Source: Trichosphaerium sp. ATCC 40318 | Taxonomy: Eukaryota; Discosea; Flabellinia; Trichosidae | Direction: 5' to 3' | Assembly: GCA_038496445.1 (NCBI GenBank) | Contig: JALMLS010000479.1 | Location: 209,240 to 273,239, forward strand | Length of the DNA: 64,000 nt | In this document: positions 1 to 10,800 of the stretch, in pieces | How positions within the stretch are numbered: the stretch's first letter is position 1 | Layout: the number at the start of each line of letters is the position of its first letter | Notes under the pieces: generated by a model | Told to the model about the DNA's origin: nothing | What the model saw: only the letters and a program-made list of their open reading frames with translations | Database searches by the model: none | Made by a program: the position numbers and the translations under genes

Positions 1-327
1 AATTTTAGCTTAAAAACAGTGACGGTACATCCACGAGAAATATTAATAGATTTATTGATAAACAAAACATTTATAAATACTTCGAGCACCATAACAAATA
101 CTAAGACATACGTAGCGTGCATATTTGACTTTATAACAACAAGTATTACACCTTGGAAACAGAAATAGTTCTAACACTAAGTTAAGCAGTCAACCATGTT
201 CCTTACGCAGATCAGCTTAATTTCCAGAGGAGTGAAATTTTTTTCGGAATTTTGTTGCAAACTGTTGGATTCTGTAGTTCTCAACGATATATGGAAGGCC
301 AGCATGGTATTATCGAAGGCCATTAGT
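1..327. other. intergenic, nothing recognised
   Basis: No open frame with coding character, RNA gene or repeat could be supported in this stretch on either strand. Confidence 0.6.
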
Positions 328-402
328 GTGGTGTAATTGCTATGGTTAGCGCATTTCGTTGGGCGAAACTATGAAGTAAGGGTTCGATTCCCTAGCACCG
401 CA
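328..402 (+). tRNA. probable tRNA-Pro (anticodon TGG)
   Basis: A 75-nt cloverleaf can be drawn. The acceptor pairs 328-334 with 395-401 (7 pairs, two G-T), followed by discriminator A402. The D loop carries GG. The anticodon loop at 358-364 reads GTTGGGC, giving TGG with the G37 usual in proline tRNAs. The B box GGTTCGATTCC is perfect at 381-391, and a T run follows at about 421-428 as a Pol III terminator. Weak points are a 3-bp D stem, one mismatch each at the outer ends of the anticodon and T stems, and an 8-nt variable loop. It could be a decayed tRNA or a SINE-type tRNA copy. Confidence 0.5.
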
Positions 403-532
403 CTTCATTCGACACCTTCATTTTTTTTGTAAAGTTAGTTATTTATTTTCGTATGCTTTGTAGTTTTTTAAAATGCGTCCGTGTGCCATGACATGTGCCT
501 TGATGTCTCGTGTGTCGCAGTACTTTCAAACT

Positions 533-1707
533 TTACAAAGGCATCAAAAATCTTACTTTTTTCTTAAAATTATCTCTAAAGGGCAAATACATGTACCCAT
601 CGTCGTTAATAATGTCAACACTTCCTTCAATAACAGGCTTCTTGAAAAGAGGAGCAGGATACATTACAACACCTAAACAAACACTTTAATAAATATATTT
701 GTAAACGAGATGGATAGATGACATACAACTTGATAGGTTATGAAGAGCGTGCATCAATAGAGATTTGAAATTAGATTCCTCATTTTCAACTTCGGAAACA
801 AATTCTTGGACAATTGTTACTTTTTCTGGTTTGTTCTCACTTGTCGATGAAGGTAAGGTTTTCTCAATAGCGCTTAATAGAGCTACAGGTTTATTATCGT
901 GATTGTATAAGATCCAAACATTCTTCAACTCAGCCTTAATCCACGAATCATAATAAATATCCTGTCGAACAATTAAGCCGTCAAATTTGTCTAAATACTT
1001 GTTGTAAAGGCCTTTAATAACCTTCCACTCATCCTTTGGTATATCACCAGCATTGACACTCTTTATATTATCGGTTGTGATTGGATTTGAAGTTACTCGG
1101 TGCTTGTAATAGACCCGTTTAATTCTAACAGCAATTAATTTTCTTTCTAATTTTTTTTGGACCTGTGTACCTTTGCCACCCTCTGCGTTCATAAAATGGT
1201 GAAGCTTTACTTGAATGAAGTAGACCCAAATGTATATTGGCTGATTTCATCCATTTTGTAGCGTTCTACATCACAATCAAAAATGGTTGACATCAAAATT
1301 GAATCCAATTTTTCCAACGTACCTTGAGCAGTTCAGATGCTATTCCTTTGCCTGTTGCAGTGTTAAAACCAAGTATTATTGTTACTCTTCACCTCTATAC
1401 TCCTCTGCTGTACAAACCTCGCTGACACCTCCAACTGTAAATGTGTTTTTGCCAATCACAATTTCACGCCTTCTGATGCATACTGATCCAACTATTTTAT
1501 CGCCGTAGCGACATATAAAAACGGTGTCGATACTTTTAAACGGGTCTGTTTCCCTTTTAGTACATGTTAGTCACTTGAATGTTCATTCATATCTTCTAAC
1601 CAGTGTCTAACAAAGTATTCACGCGGTGTCGTAACAAAGCAAGTATCCAAATGATTAATAAACGCGTTTATTTCATTTTCGTTTAGTATCCCATAATTGA
1701 GACTCAT
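533..1707 (-). CDS. GNAT-family N-acetyltransferase, Eis-like layout
   Basis: Six exons (1575-1707, 1393-1545, 1323-1351, 1171-1265, 727-1124, 533-672) join in consistent phase to give 315 aa. Residues about 45-140 form a GNAT domain. The acetyl-CoA loop reads EEYRGKGIASELL (the usual Q/RxxGxG/A signature) and the domain ends with SPFYERRGW, typical of GNAT strand 7. The remaining ~175 residues form a second half resembling the C-terminal part of Eis/Lyc1-like acetyltransferases (inference). The substrate cannot be told. The first intron is only 29 nt. The last exon could be extended by one more splice at a GTAAGA near the end, so the C-terminus is the least certain part. The gene is divergent from the gene starting at 2262. 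Confidence 0.75.
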
Positions 1708-2261
1708 AACTGTTTGACTGTGGCGCCCTTGTTATTACTTACAACTGAGGTTTATTAGCAACGTTTTAGCAGTAAAAGTAAGTCAGCTATACTGTTTTTT
1801 CGGTCTGGTCATGTAAATACGTTCAAGTCATAAATTTGACAAAGAAAATCGTTATCACGTGATAATGTGCAAGCACTGTACTTGTCTACACAGCATTCAT
1901 TGTAGCGCCTTTCAACGCGTTGAAACTGGTAAGAAAGGATGAGGTGGTTATTCTGTTCAGTGATAGTAAAAACACAATTTCGCTGTTATTCCACAACAAA
2001 CGAACGTATGTTTAAATTTTACTTCGCATGTAACCACTGAAGAGATATTAAGGATATCTCTGAGAGCTTAAAATACTGTGAGTTTTGTTCTGTTAAGCAC
2101 TTTCTGAGTTCACGAGAAAATGAACTCAACTCATACCATTGTCGTGGTTGCCAAAGTATCAATGAGTTTTCGCTTTGTGCAGGAGGCTGGCAGGTAGGCA
2201 GTAGTGTAACATAACTCATTTTCAGTGATCGAAATGAGGTTAAGTGTTGTCTATTATAAAA
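1708..2261. other. intergenic between divergent genes
   Basis: This presumably contains the promoters of the acetyltransferase (-) and the orphan membrane protein (+). A 66-codon open frame on the minus strand (2019-2219, ATG start) has no recognisable similarity and starts only 43 bp from the next gene's ATG, so I do not call it. A palindromic TATCACGTGATA lies near 1855. Confidence 0.4.
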
Positions 2262-4376
2262 ATGTCTTCTAACATGAGCGGTATGGCTCTAGAGCCAGTA
2301 AAATGCAAATGGTATCAATACAAATGGGTTGGGCAAACTTTTGGGTTTTTCTTAGCGACTGGTGGCGTAGGCGGATTGTCTTGGGCTGGATGGGAAGGAT
2401 ATATGCTACGTGATGCAATACTAACATGGAAAAACGTTTTGCCAGTAGTTGGAGAGGTGGAGTTTAATTTATTTCTAATTTCAAATATCTGACGCCTGTT
2501 TTAAGGTATTTGCGGGTACATCAGCGCTTGTAGGCGGTATCTACTTTATGCGCTATAAAAAATACTATTTCGACCCAAAAGCTCGCGCAGAGTACTTTGA
2601 AGCGTTTATCAACAACCCTCTAATGGAGGTACGCATACAGTAGGTCCACAAACTGTGCTGACTCATTCATTTGTTAGTCAATACAAGAACACGGTTGGAA
2701 CCACCTATTCAATGGTATGACAGAATATGCCACTACTAACTATTTTTGGCATTTGAGCATTTTGTTCGTTTTTTTTTGAGTTTTACACTAAATGCGTTTA
2801 GTTGCTTCTTTAATGGTCGTATCCAATAAACTACGTGATGAGATACTCAGTGGATCTATGGGCTTGCACAAAATAGTACAAGCATACAATATTAAGAACT
2901 GTCAAGAATTCTTGACAAGGTACAATATTTTTGCTCTTTTTTTATTTGGGTTTTTATGAGTTCCCAACCTTTTCAAGTTCTTACCCCGTTTGTTTAGAAA
3001 AGTTCTAACCACTGAATTTATGGGGCAAAAATTTAATGAGGATTTGAACGCACCTGGGGACCTTCCAAGTTTGTTTCTGCGTGTTGCAGAGTACGGATCA
3101 TGGTACGAAGAAAACAAAAAAAAAACTTGAACCAAAAGGACTAACATGTGACGTATTAGGGCTGTTGAAAACGATGTTGTTGACTCCAATACTATTGTAC
3201 AAGCACTAGAAATTGATGAAAAAACTATGAGCATGTCATTCGATGAGATGCATAAGGCAGGACTAGTACGATTAACAAAAGAAGGATTGAGTATGTATTT
3301 TTTTTTCGTTTTTCTGCTTCTCAAAAATGCATGTGTCTCATTCTTAATTAAGCACCTTCTATTGCCTACTTGAAACAAAGATTCTTTGATGACGTAAGAC
3401 AAAAAGACTTGACGTTCCAAAGGATATACGAATCTTATGGACCTTGGATAACCAGTAGCGGTGTATGCATTTTTCTTTTAGATTCGATACTGACTTTTTT
3501 TTTTCCGAACAGATAGCCGAACCTGAGGAGCTTGCACCTCTATTTCAAAAGGAATTAGCAACTAGAAGCTTTACAGATATTGCTGATAAATACTGGGAGT
3601 GGCCTATTACTGAATGCATGGAGCGAATAGGAGTCACAACGTCTCAGTTTGATAAATTACGTGAACTCAAAGATCAGGTATGCATTGTGTTTAAATATCA
3701 TTGCTCACAACTCTACCCTTTAGTACGACACTGCCAAGACAATATGTAACGAGGATAAACAGCTCAATTCTACCACTTGTGCAAAAGAACTTGCAGTAGC
3801 AGCAAATGTGAGATCGTAAGTGTTCTTTGTTTGCATTGTTTGGTTATTGACGGACATGTTTTAGCGATAAAGTGTCATCCATCAAGAATGAATATAGACG
3901 TGATAAGCTTAACTTGGATCGTAAATATAAAGGAACAATTTCCATGGCTTACACTAGGGAGCATTCAGTAATAAAAAGATCCAGAGATAGTAGGATAAGC
4001 GAGGCAAAGACTCAGGAATCGTATGTGAATTCTTTTTTTTTGAAATTTCTTCACAAAAAGTACTGATACACTTTTTCAGAGCAGCGATAACACGTGCTGA
4101 AAATGAAAGAGATAGAGAAAATAGACGTGTTGACCGCACACTTGATGAAAAGAAGGAGAGACTGAATAAAGAGTGGATGACATACTATAGACGTGCGAGC
4201 CACGGGTCGGGAAGGCCTGGTAATGGTGGGAATGTCGTTGTAAATGCAGGAGGAGCACAAGTACGTTAGGATTTGTTATTACCTACCTCTTTTTTCAGTC
4301 TTGCTTGCTAACATTCTTTTTAAAGGTCGTTGTCAATATGCCACAACAGAACTACGAACCATCTGCTCCTTACTAG
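2262..4376 (+). CDS. unrecognised two-TM protein with helical basic C-terminus, ends PSAPY
   Basis: I do not recognise this family. About twelve exons splice in phase to roughly 494 aa. Several introns show clear branch sites (TACTAAC, CTAAC) before AG. Near the N-terminus are two hydrophobic segments (around residues 25-45 and 66-78, the first with Gly-rich FFLATGGVGGLSWAGWEG). No signal peptide precedes them. A soluble middle region is rich in helix-formers. Residues about 365-450 are strongly charged (many R, K, E, D) and coiled-coil-like. After a Gly-rich linker the protein ends VVVNMPQQNYEPSAPY. The last residues contain P-S-A-P, the motif bound by the TSG101/Vps23 UEV domain (known of the motif). 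A role at ESCRT sites is inference only. ATG 2262 is the first in the open frame. Confidence 0.7.
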
Positions 4377-4671
4377 TTGAATTCGAAATAAACAAATTTT
4401 TTAACAACTCGTTCAAAGAATTATTCAATTTGGTTTGCCAAAGTTAATCTTAGATGCCCTTTTGCTCCTCCAAAGAAGTTTCGTTTACTCAAAAAAACAG
4501 TGCAAAACGTATTTTGCAATCTCTGTGCATGGTGATGCTATGGTGGCAGTATTTAAACGTTGTGCACAGCAAGCGATAAAAATAAAGAAAACTCGACAAT
4601 TTTTTGCTAGTATCAAATCGGCAATTGCAATATATGTAGTGTAGCTTATCCGCGTAACAACTTCATCTCTA

Positions 4672-5057
4672 TTGACGCCGCCTCCAACTACGTTACTTAC
4701 TACCACTGCCCCACCTACACTCTCCAACAACGGTCTCCAACTCCAATGCCTTCACCTCCAACCACTTTATCTCCAAGTACAACTCCTCCAACAGTACCAC
4801 CAACTACAATTATTCCTACAGAACTCACCTCAACGTCTACCCCAACAACTACGGTGCCAACAGAACAGCCAACTGCAACCATAGCAGTAACTTCTGGCGA
4901 GTTGAATGTCGCCAATCTTGTAATTTTCGTACTTTGTAGCATAGCGCTGATCGAAATACTGGTTGTTGGTACTGTCCAAACAAAACTTTTTTTAGCAACA
5001 CGTGGCCAGAAGTGCTTACACTTTTGTAGATTCCATCATGAGGAAGACGTAAATTGA
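4672..5057 (+). CDS. Thr/Pro-rich stalk with C-terminal TM segment, partial model
   Basis: The last ~100 codons (from 4746) encode a Pro/Thr-rich, mucin-like stretch, then a hydrophobic segment of about 20 residues (LVIFVLCSIALIEILVVGTV), then a short Cys/His/Lys-containing tail ending DVN. This is the layout of a type I surface protein. Upstream, the same Thr/Pro repeat character continues in a different frame (4672-4745). So either an intron or a frameshift lies around 4725-4745, or the repeat tract is mis-sequenced. N-terminal exons are probably at 4435-4640, but I could not splice them convincingly. The gene is convergent with the DEAD-box gene. Confidence 0.45.
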
Positions 5058-5151
5058 TTTTTGATCATTTTTATTTTATGATTTTTTTTTTTTTGGTTTT
5101 TTTTTTCAATTTTTTATCTTTTCTTTTTTCATGTGAGCTATGGTACACCAC

Positions 5152-7275
5152 TCACCCTTCATCAACATACAACTTTCTGTCTAAAGGGGAAAAAAAGACA
5201 TTAATAAAAAAACAGCAAGCTAAGGGAAGTACAAAAAATAAAAATAACAAATACGCACCAATTTCCTTAGGGATTGGAAGAATCTCAGTGTCCAGCTCCT
5301 TCTCAATCTTGTACAGGTTAAAACGGTCTTCATACGTTACAAGGTTAACAGCAATTCCCAAGTGACCGAATCGACCACCTCTACCAATTCTATACAAAAC
5401 TGTAAGTCCATCGTCAAACAATCAAAAAAACTAACTGACTAAAAAACAAAATCCAAAAAAAAAAGATGAACGTGCCTGTGAAGGTAAGTTTCCGAATTTT
5501 TAGGAAAATCAAAGTTAATTACAACATTAACAGCTTGTATATCAATACCACGGGTGAATAGATCTAAAAGACACACCAGTTAGCGAGAAAAAAAAAGAAA
5601 AATGATTTTTTTTGTACGCACCAGTCGAGACTAAATTACGGCAAGCACCGCGTCTGAAATCGTGAAATACTCTGTTTCTGTGCTCTTGAAGCATCTTTGC
5701 GTGAATATAGAAACAAGAGTATCCAAGCTCTGTAATTTTTTTGGCAAGGAGTTCAACTCTGTTTACTGAATTGCAAAATATTATCGATTGGTTAATTTCC
5801 AGCTAAACCTCAATAAGTAAGACATAACAGAAAAAAGAGCAAACTAAAACTATGCCAAAAGTGAAAAGCGAGAAAACAAAAAACCAAAAAAAAAGTAGAG
5901 AGACTCACCTTTGAGAATAGAGTATTGAGACAGTGGAGCTTTTGTCGCTCTTCTACAAATGCGTAGAACTGCGTGACACCCTTTTGTAATACAATATTAG
6001 TAAACTTTGAAGGTGTACATTATTAGAAAGGCGCAAGCGTACTCTTAATGTGAGTTCCGACATGAGATTAATTTTAAACGGATTTTTTAAGTTCTTGTCC
6101 ATGAACAACTACCCACTACGTTAACCATGGCATTCTTATGAATATTGTGCTTTGTAAGGTACCTTTACAGCCTTTGGGAAGGTAGCAGAGAATAACAAAA
6201 TTTGACGTTGAGGGTTGGCAAATGAGAAAATCCTTTCCATCAACGGTTGGAATTCAGGTGACAACAATTTATCTGCTTCATCGAGTACAACGTAGCTACA
6301 TTTCCCCAACTTGGCAATTTTTCTTGTAGCCAAATCTAATACACGTCCAGGGGTTGCTACGAGTATATGTACTCCATCCATTAAACGAATGATATCATCT
6401 ATATAACGCGTAAGCCGTACTTTGGTTTTTGTTTTCAGAAAAAAAAAAATTATATTTGAGGTCTACGCGCGTAAAGAAAAACAAATTGGGTCGTATCCCT
6501 GGTAAACACATACCTTTTAGAGATGTTCCACCAGTAGTTACCATAACTTTGAGGCCTTGTAAGAATTTACCTAGTTTTTTCGTTTCTTGGGAAATTTGTA
6601 GAGCCAATTCGCGGGTAGGAACCAAGATGAGAGCTATATTGATCATAAGCGCCAATAGAATAGAAAAAATGTTTGACTCATTGAAAAAAAAAAAAGGGGT
6701 ATTGCTTATGTCTGTCGGAATATTGGCTGTTAGTGGTTTTTTTTTGTGTTAGCCAATAACACGCGATAAATCGGTTGGTATTAATGACAAATGTCGCATA
6801 AAACGATTTTCGCTATTTAAGCTTCATAGTTGCAAATACAGGTGTCATTACGCTCAACGAGCAATAATAGGCGTGAATTTTGAGAAAGTAGCGTTCATAG
6901 CTCAAACAGCACTGACTTGCCTTGAATTTCGTCCTTTGAAGGGTCTACCTTCTCTAGAGCAGGAACAAGGAAACTAGCGGTCTTTCCAGTGCCGTTTTTG
7001 GCTCTCGCCAAGATATCGCGGCCTTTGAGTGCAGGAGGGATCGCTTCCTCTTGTATTGGCGAAGGGTTATCAAAACCCTTCTCGTGGATACCCTTGAGGA
7101 GTTCTCGCTTCAAATAAAAGTCCTGCCACTGCAAACCTTTTGTGTTTGTCACATCCTACAACACTCGGTCACCTGTGCCCCAAAATGCACCTACAAAGAA
7201 AATGCTGTACCTCTGTTTGTAGTCTTGAATCTCTACCCCTTTTGAGTGAGTCAGTCCAGTGTTCGCTATCGCCAT
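5152..7275 (-). CDS. DHH1: DEAD-box RNA helicase, DDX6/DHH1 family
   Basis: All helicase motifs are seen across about eight exons: Q motif ([13 protein letters not shown]), motif [11 protein letters not shown], Ia [17 protein letters not shown], Ib [39 protein letters not shown] and [14 protein letters not shown]. The linker [10 protein letters not shown] at the start and the tail ending [10 protein letters not shown] match DDX6/Dhh1/Me31B rather than eIF4A. These proteins act in cytoplasmic mRNA decapping and translational repression in P-bodies. Two introns use GC donors: 6634-6920 (AG|GCAAGT) and 5390-5475 (AG|GCACGT). The first exon is tiny; I place the ATG at 7275 spliced to the exon starting DVTNTKG, which is the least certain junction. 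Confidence 0.9.
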
Positions 7276-7874
7276 TCTGGGCGGCAGCGTTGGCACTAAA
7301 TTAAATGTCTGAGTTGTGCGTGGTTAATGCAGGTAGTAAAAATTACGTCATGTAAGCCGTTGGGCGCGTGTATTTATAAGGATTATTTTAGAACTTGTTC
7401 TTTCACCTAGTTTTGTGCAGGTACTGGCCTAAGGGAGGTGGTGGTTAAGTTTTCTTTTAACAGGCGACAGCTGTCATCTGTCAATATCGTAAACACTTTA
7501 ATGAGATACTACAGTAGCTCTCGCTCTATATGTGATGTTTATTCAGACATGTCATAAATAGATCCAACCACATTTCTGTCCAATAGCGTTAGATGAATAC
7601 TTTAGCATCTAAAGAAGCGCTATTTTTCATTTACGAAGCAACTAAGCAGCCTGGGCAAAGTCAATAGCAATCAACACATCGGCGCTTGTAGAAACGCTGA
7701 TACTCCTCACCAAACGAAGGGTGCGTAGTACTTTTACCAGACGAAACGTTTCTGGCTTGATAAAGAAACTATTAGTTTAAATTAAGAAAACCTCTTTTCA
7801 AAGTAACGGGTCTTATCTGAACGATACTTAAACGCATTTAATACTAACTATCTTGAAGACGAACACCAATCCTC
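7276..7874. other. intergenic between divergent genes
   Basis: Promoter space for DHH1 (-) and the ATPase (+). A minus-strand open stretch of about 43 codons at 7640-7775 reads plausibly but has no ATG and no similarity I recognise. No RNA gene or repeat was seen. Confidence 0.4.
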
Positions 7875-10800
7875 ATGAGCTTGAGCGACGCTTTTGAGCT
7901 CGAGTCTGACTACACTGGGTACGTCAACTGCCGCGTTTGATAACAATTAGCAGTTATATTGCATAAAATCCGTTTTGCGCTAGCGCTTCAGCGTTTTGAC
8001 GCAGTAAACCAGCCCCCCCACCGACCATAGCATAAACTAGTTTACCTAAATGCGTTTAGGGACATTGCTTTAGAGAGCTTCGACGATGGCATTAGTTTCG
8101 AAGAGTCAGCAGAGCCAAAGGAGCGTGTATCATGGGATGCCAAATGGAAAAAAGACAAAAAGCGAAAAACAGCTGACACTACTCAAGTAGATGATAAAGA
8201 TGACGTATGTTACCGATTTAGCTTCACCTGTTTGAGTGAAATTGTAGACCACATAATTTCTCCTTTCTACTCAAACCAACGCTTGTTTAACCATCCAATA
8301 GGACAGTCACATCATTACAGTGAAGGAACTATGCACGCGTTTGAAAGTAGACCCGACAATCGGCTTGACAGCTCGCGAGGTCTGGGAGAGGCAACAAGTA
8401 TATGGTAAAAACGTACTCACGCCACCAAAAGAAACAGCAGCATGGATCATGGTATGTCGGCCTTTCAATGAATTTGGGTTTCACCCAAATGAAAAAAAAA
8501 AAAACAAACAAAGACGTCACTTTCTCACTCTTATGCCTAGTTTGTTTCTCATCTGTTATCCGGATTTTCTTTGTTACTATGGGTTGCTGCTCTGCTTTGT
8601 TTCATATCATTTGGTATTGACCCTAAGAACGCCAGAGAGAATGTACTTGAAACTTTTTAGTTTTTTGTTTTTCATGTTGAAGTCCTTTACTCATATTTTT
8701 GTTCCTTCCTTTAGTTATACCTTGGTATTGTATTGGTTACTGTCGTTGTTGTAACTGCTGTATTCAGTTACTATCAAGAGGCACAATCTAAAAAGATTAT
8801 GGGATCATTTAAGAAGCTTTTACCAAGCATGGCAAAAGTACTGCGCGAAGGCGAATGGGTACAAGTTGCAGCTGAAGGTAACTGTTACAGTATTACCGAC
8901 TTATTTAGCTCATTATTCTTTAAGATATTGTCAACGGAGACGTCATAGAAGTCACCAGTGGAGGTATGTTGAATAGACTTGTTAACATATTAAAGACTTT
9001 GAAATACTGACGATTTGTTGTCATTAGATACTATCCCGGCTGATATTCGTATTATTAGAACCAATATGCTTAAAGTGGACAATAGCTCGCTCACTGGTGA
9101 ATCTGAACCTCAACCTAGATCGGTAGAAATGACAGATGAGGTAAGTTATTCGATTACAATGTAGCTTTACTTTTTATTTCAAGTTTTTGTTTAACTTTTA
9201 TTAGCTTTCTTTTGAGACTAGAAATCTTGCTTTTTACAGTACACTCGCAGTAGAAGGAGAAGGTGCTGGTATAGTTATTGCTACTGGTGATAGAACAGCC
9301 ATTGGTAAAATAGCGTACCTCGTTCAGACTACAGAAGAAGTTGCAACGCCAATGAGTAGAGAACTTGCGCACTTTGTTTGGTAAGTAATATTTTTTCTTT
9401 GAAATGGATTTTTATGAAATCTCCAAGCGACTTATCGCTGTTACATTGGTCTGGACAAGACTGTTTTTGTTTTTTTTTTTGGCCACGTGTTTAAATATTT
9501 ATATTTATTGTGTTATTTTTAGGTTTATTCTCATTGTGTCTGTTACATTCGGTGCAATTTGCTTCATTTTTGGGTTATTCGAAAAATTTTCATTCATTCT
9601 GAACGTTGTCTACTCTATTGGTATTATTGTTGCCAATGTACCTGAAGGTCTATTGGGTACTGTAACAACAGCCCTCTCAATTACTGCGAGACGTTTGGCG
9701 GTGAAAAACGTTCTAGTAAAGAACTTGGAAGCTGTTGAGGTACCAACCAATATCCATCTTCATTTTTTTTTTGAAACGAAAAAAAGAATATTCGCACTAA
9801 TGTTGCAACTCTAGACTCTTGGATGTACATCTATAATTTGCTCTGATAAGACAGGAACCCTTACTCAAAATAAGATGACTGTACGCCATCTATGGTATGA
9901 TTTGGAAGTAAAGGGTGTGGATCAAGAACAAGAAGATGCCTTTGATTCTCAAGAAACAACTTGCCAGAGACTCATCAGAATCGCTGGTCTTGCAAACCGT
10001 GCAGTATTTGACCCTAAGGACTCTCAAACAGCAGTACCATATAGGTTCGTGCATTGTATTATGCCTATCACATACGTAGTGAATCTTATGGTTGTATAGA
10101 TTGACTATTGGTGACGGCTCTGAATCAGCATTGATCAAGTTTGTTCAACCAATAACCGATATTCTTGAGATGAGATCAAATTATGAGAGTGTCACTGAAA
10201 TTCCTTTCAATAGCACTAACAAGTACTCTCTATCAATTCATCGTCTTCCAAAGGATGAAACGCAAGGTGGAAAGTATTCTTATGTATTGTGTATGAAAGG
10301 TGCTCCAGAACGTATCATACAGCGATGTGGTAGTATCATGGTTAACGGCGCTGTACGACTTCTTGCTTTTTTTTTTTCTTTTTTTTTTTATTTTTATGAA
10401 GTTGGTTGGTTTGTTGACGTCTTGTTACAGCCAGTAGCCTTGAAGAAAAAACATAAAACTGCATTCTCTGATGCGTATGATCAACTTGGTAATCAAGGAG
10501 AACGCGTTCTTGGATTTGCAGAGTTGTTATTGGAAACAAGTGAGTTCCCTGCTGACTTCGAGTTTGATATGAAGACAATACCAATGGAAGGCAAGTCAAC
10601 TTGTTCGTTATCAGTTGTCTAATGTGATGTCTTATTAGATCTGTGTTTTATTGGATTACTTGCTATGATTGATCCACCAAGAGCAGCTGTACCAAATGCT
10701 GTCCGATTATGTCAGACAGCGAATATTAAAGTCATCATGGTCACTGGTGCGACTTTCTTTCTTTTTTTTCTTTTGGTTTTGACATCACGTTTTGTTGCAA

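Noticed and set aside
2019-2219. 66-codon minus-strand ORF
   Set aside because: No similarity, and it starts 43 bp from the divergent gene's ATG, leaving almost no promoter. It may be real, but nothing supports it.
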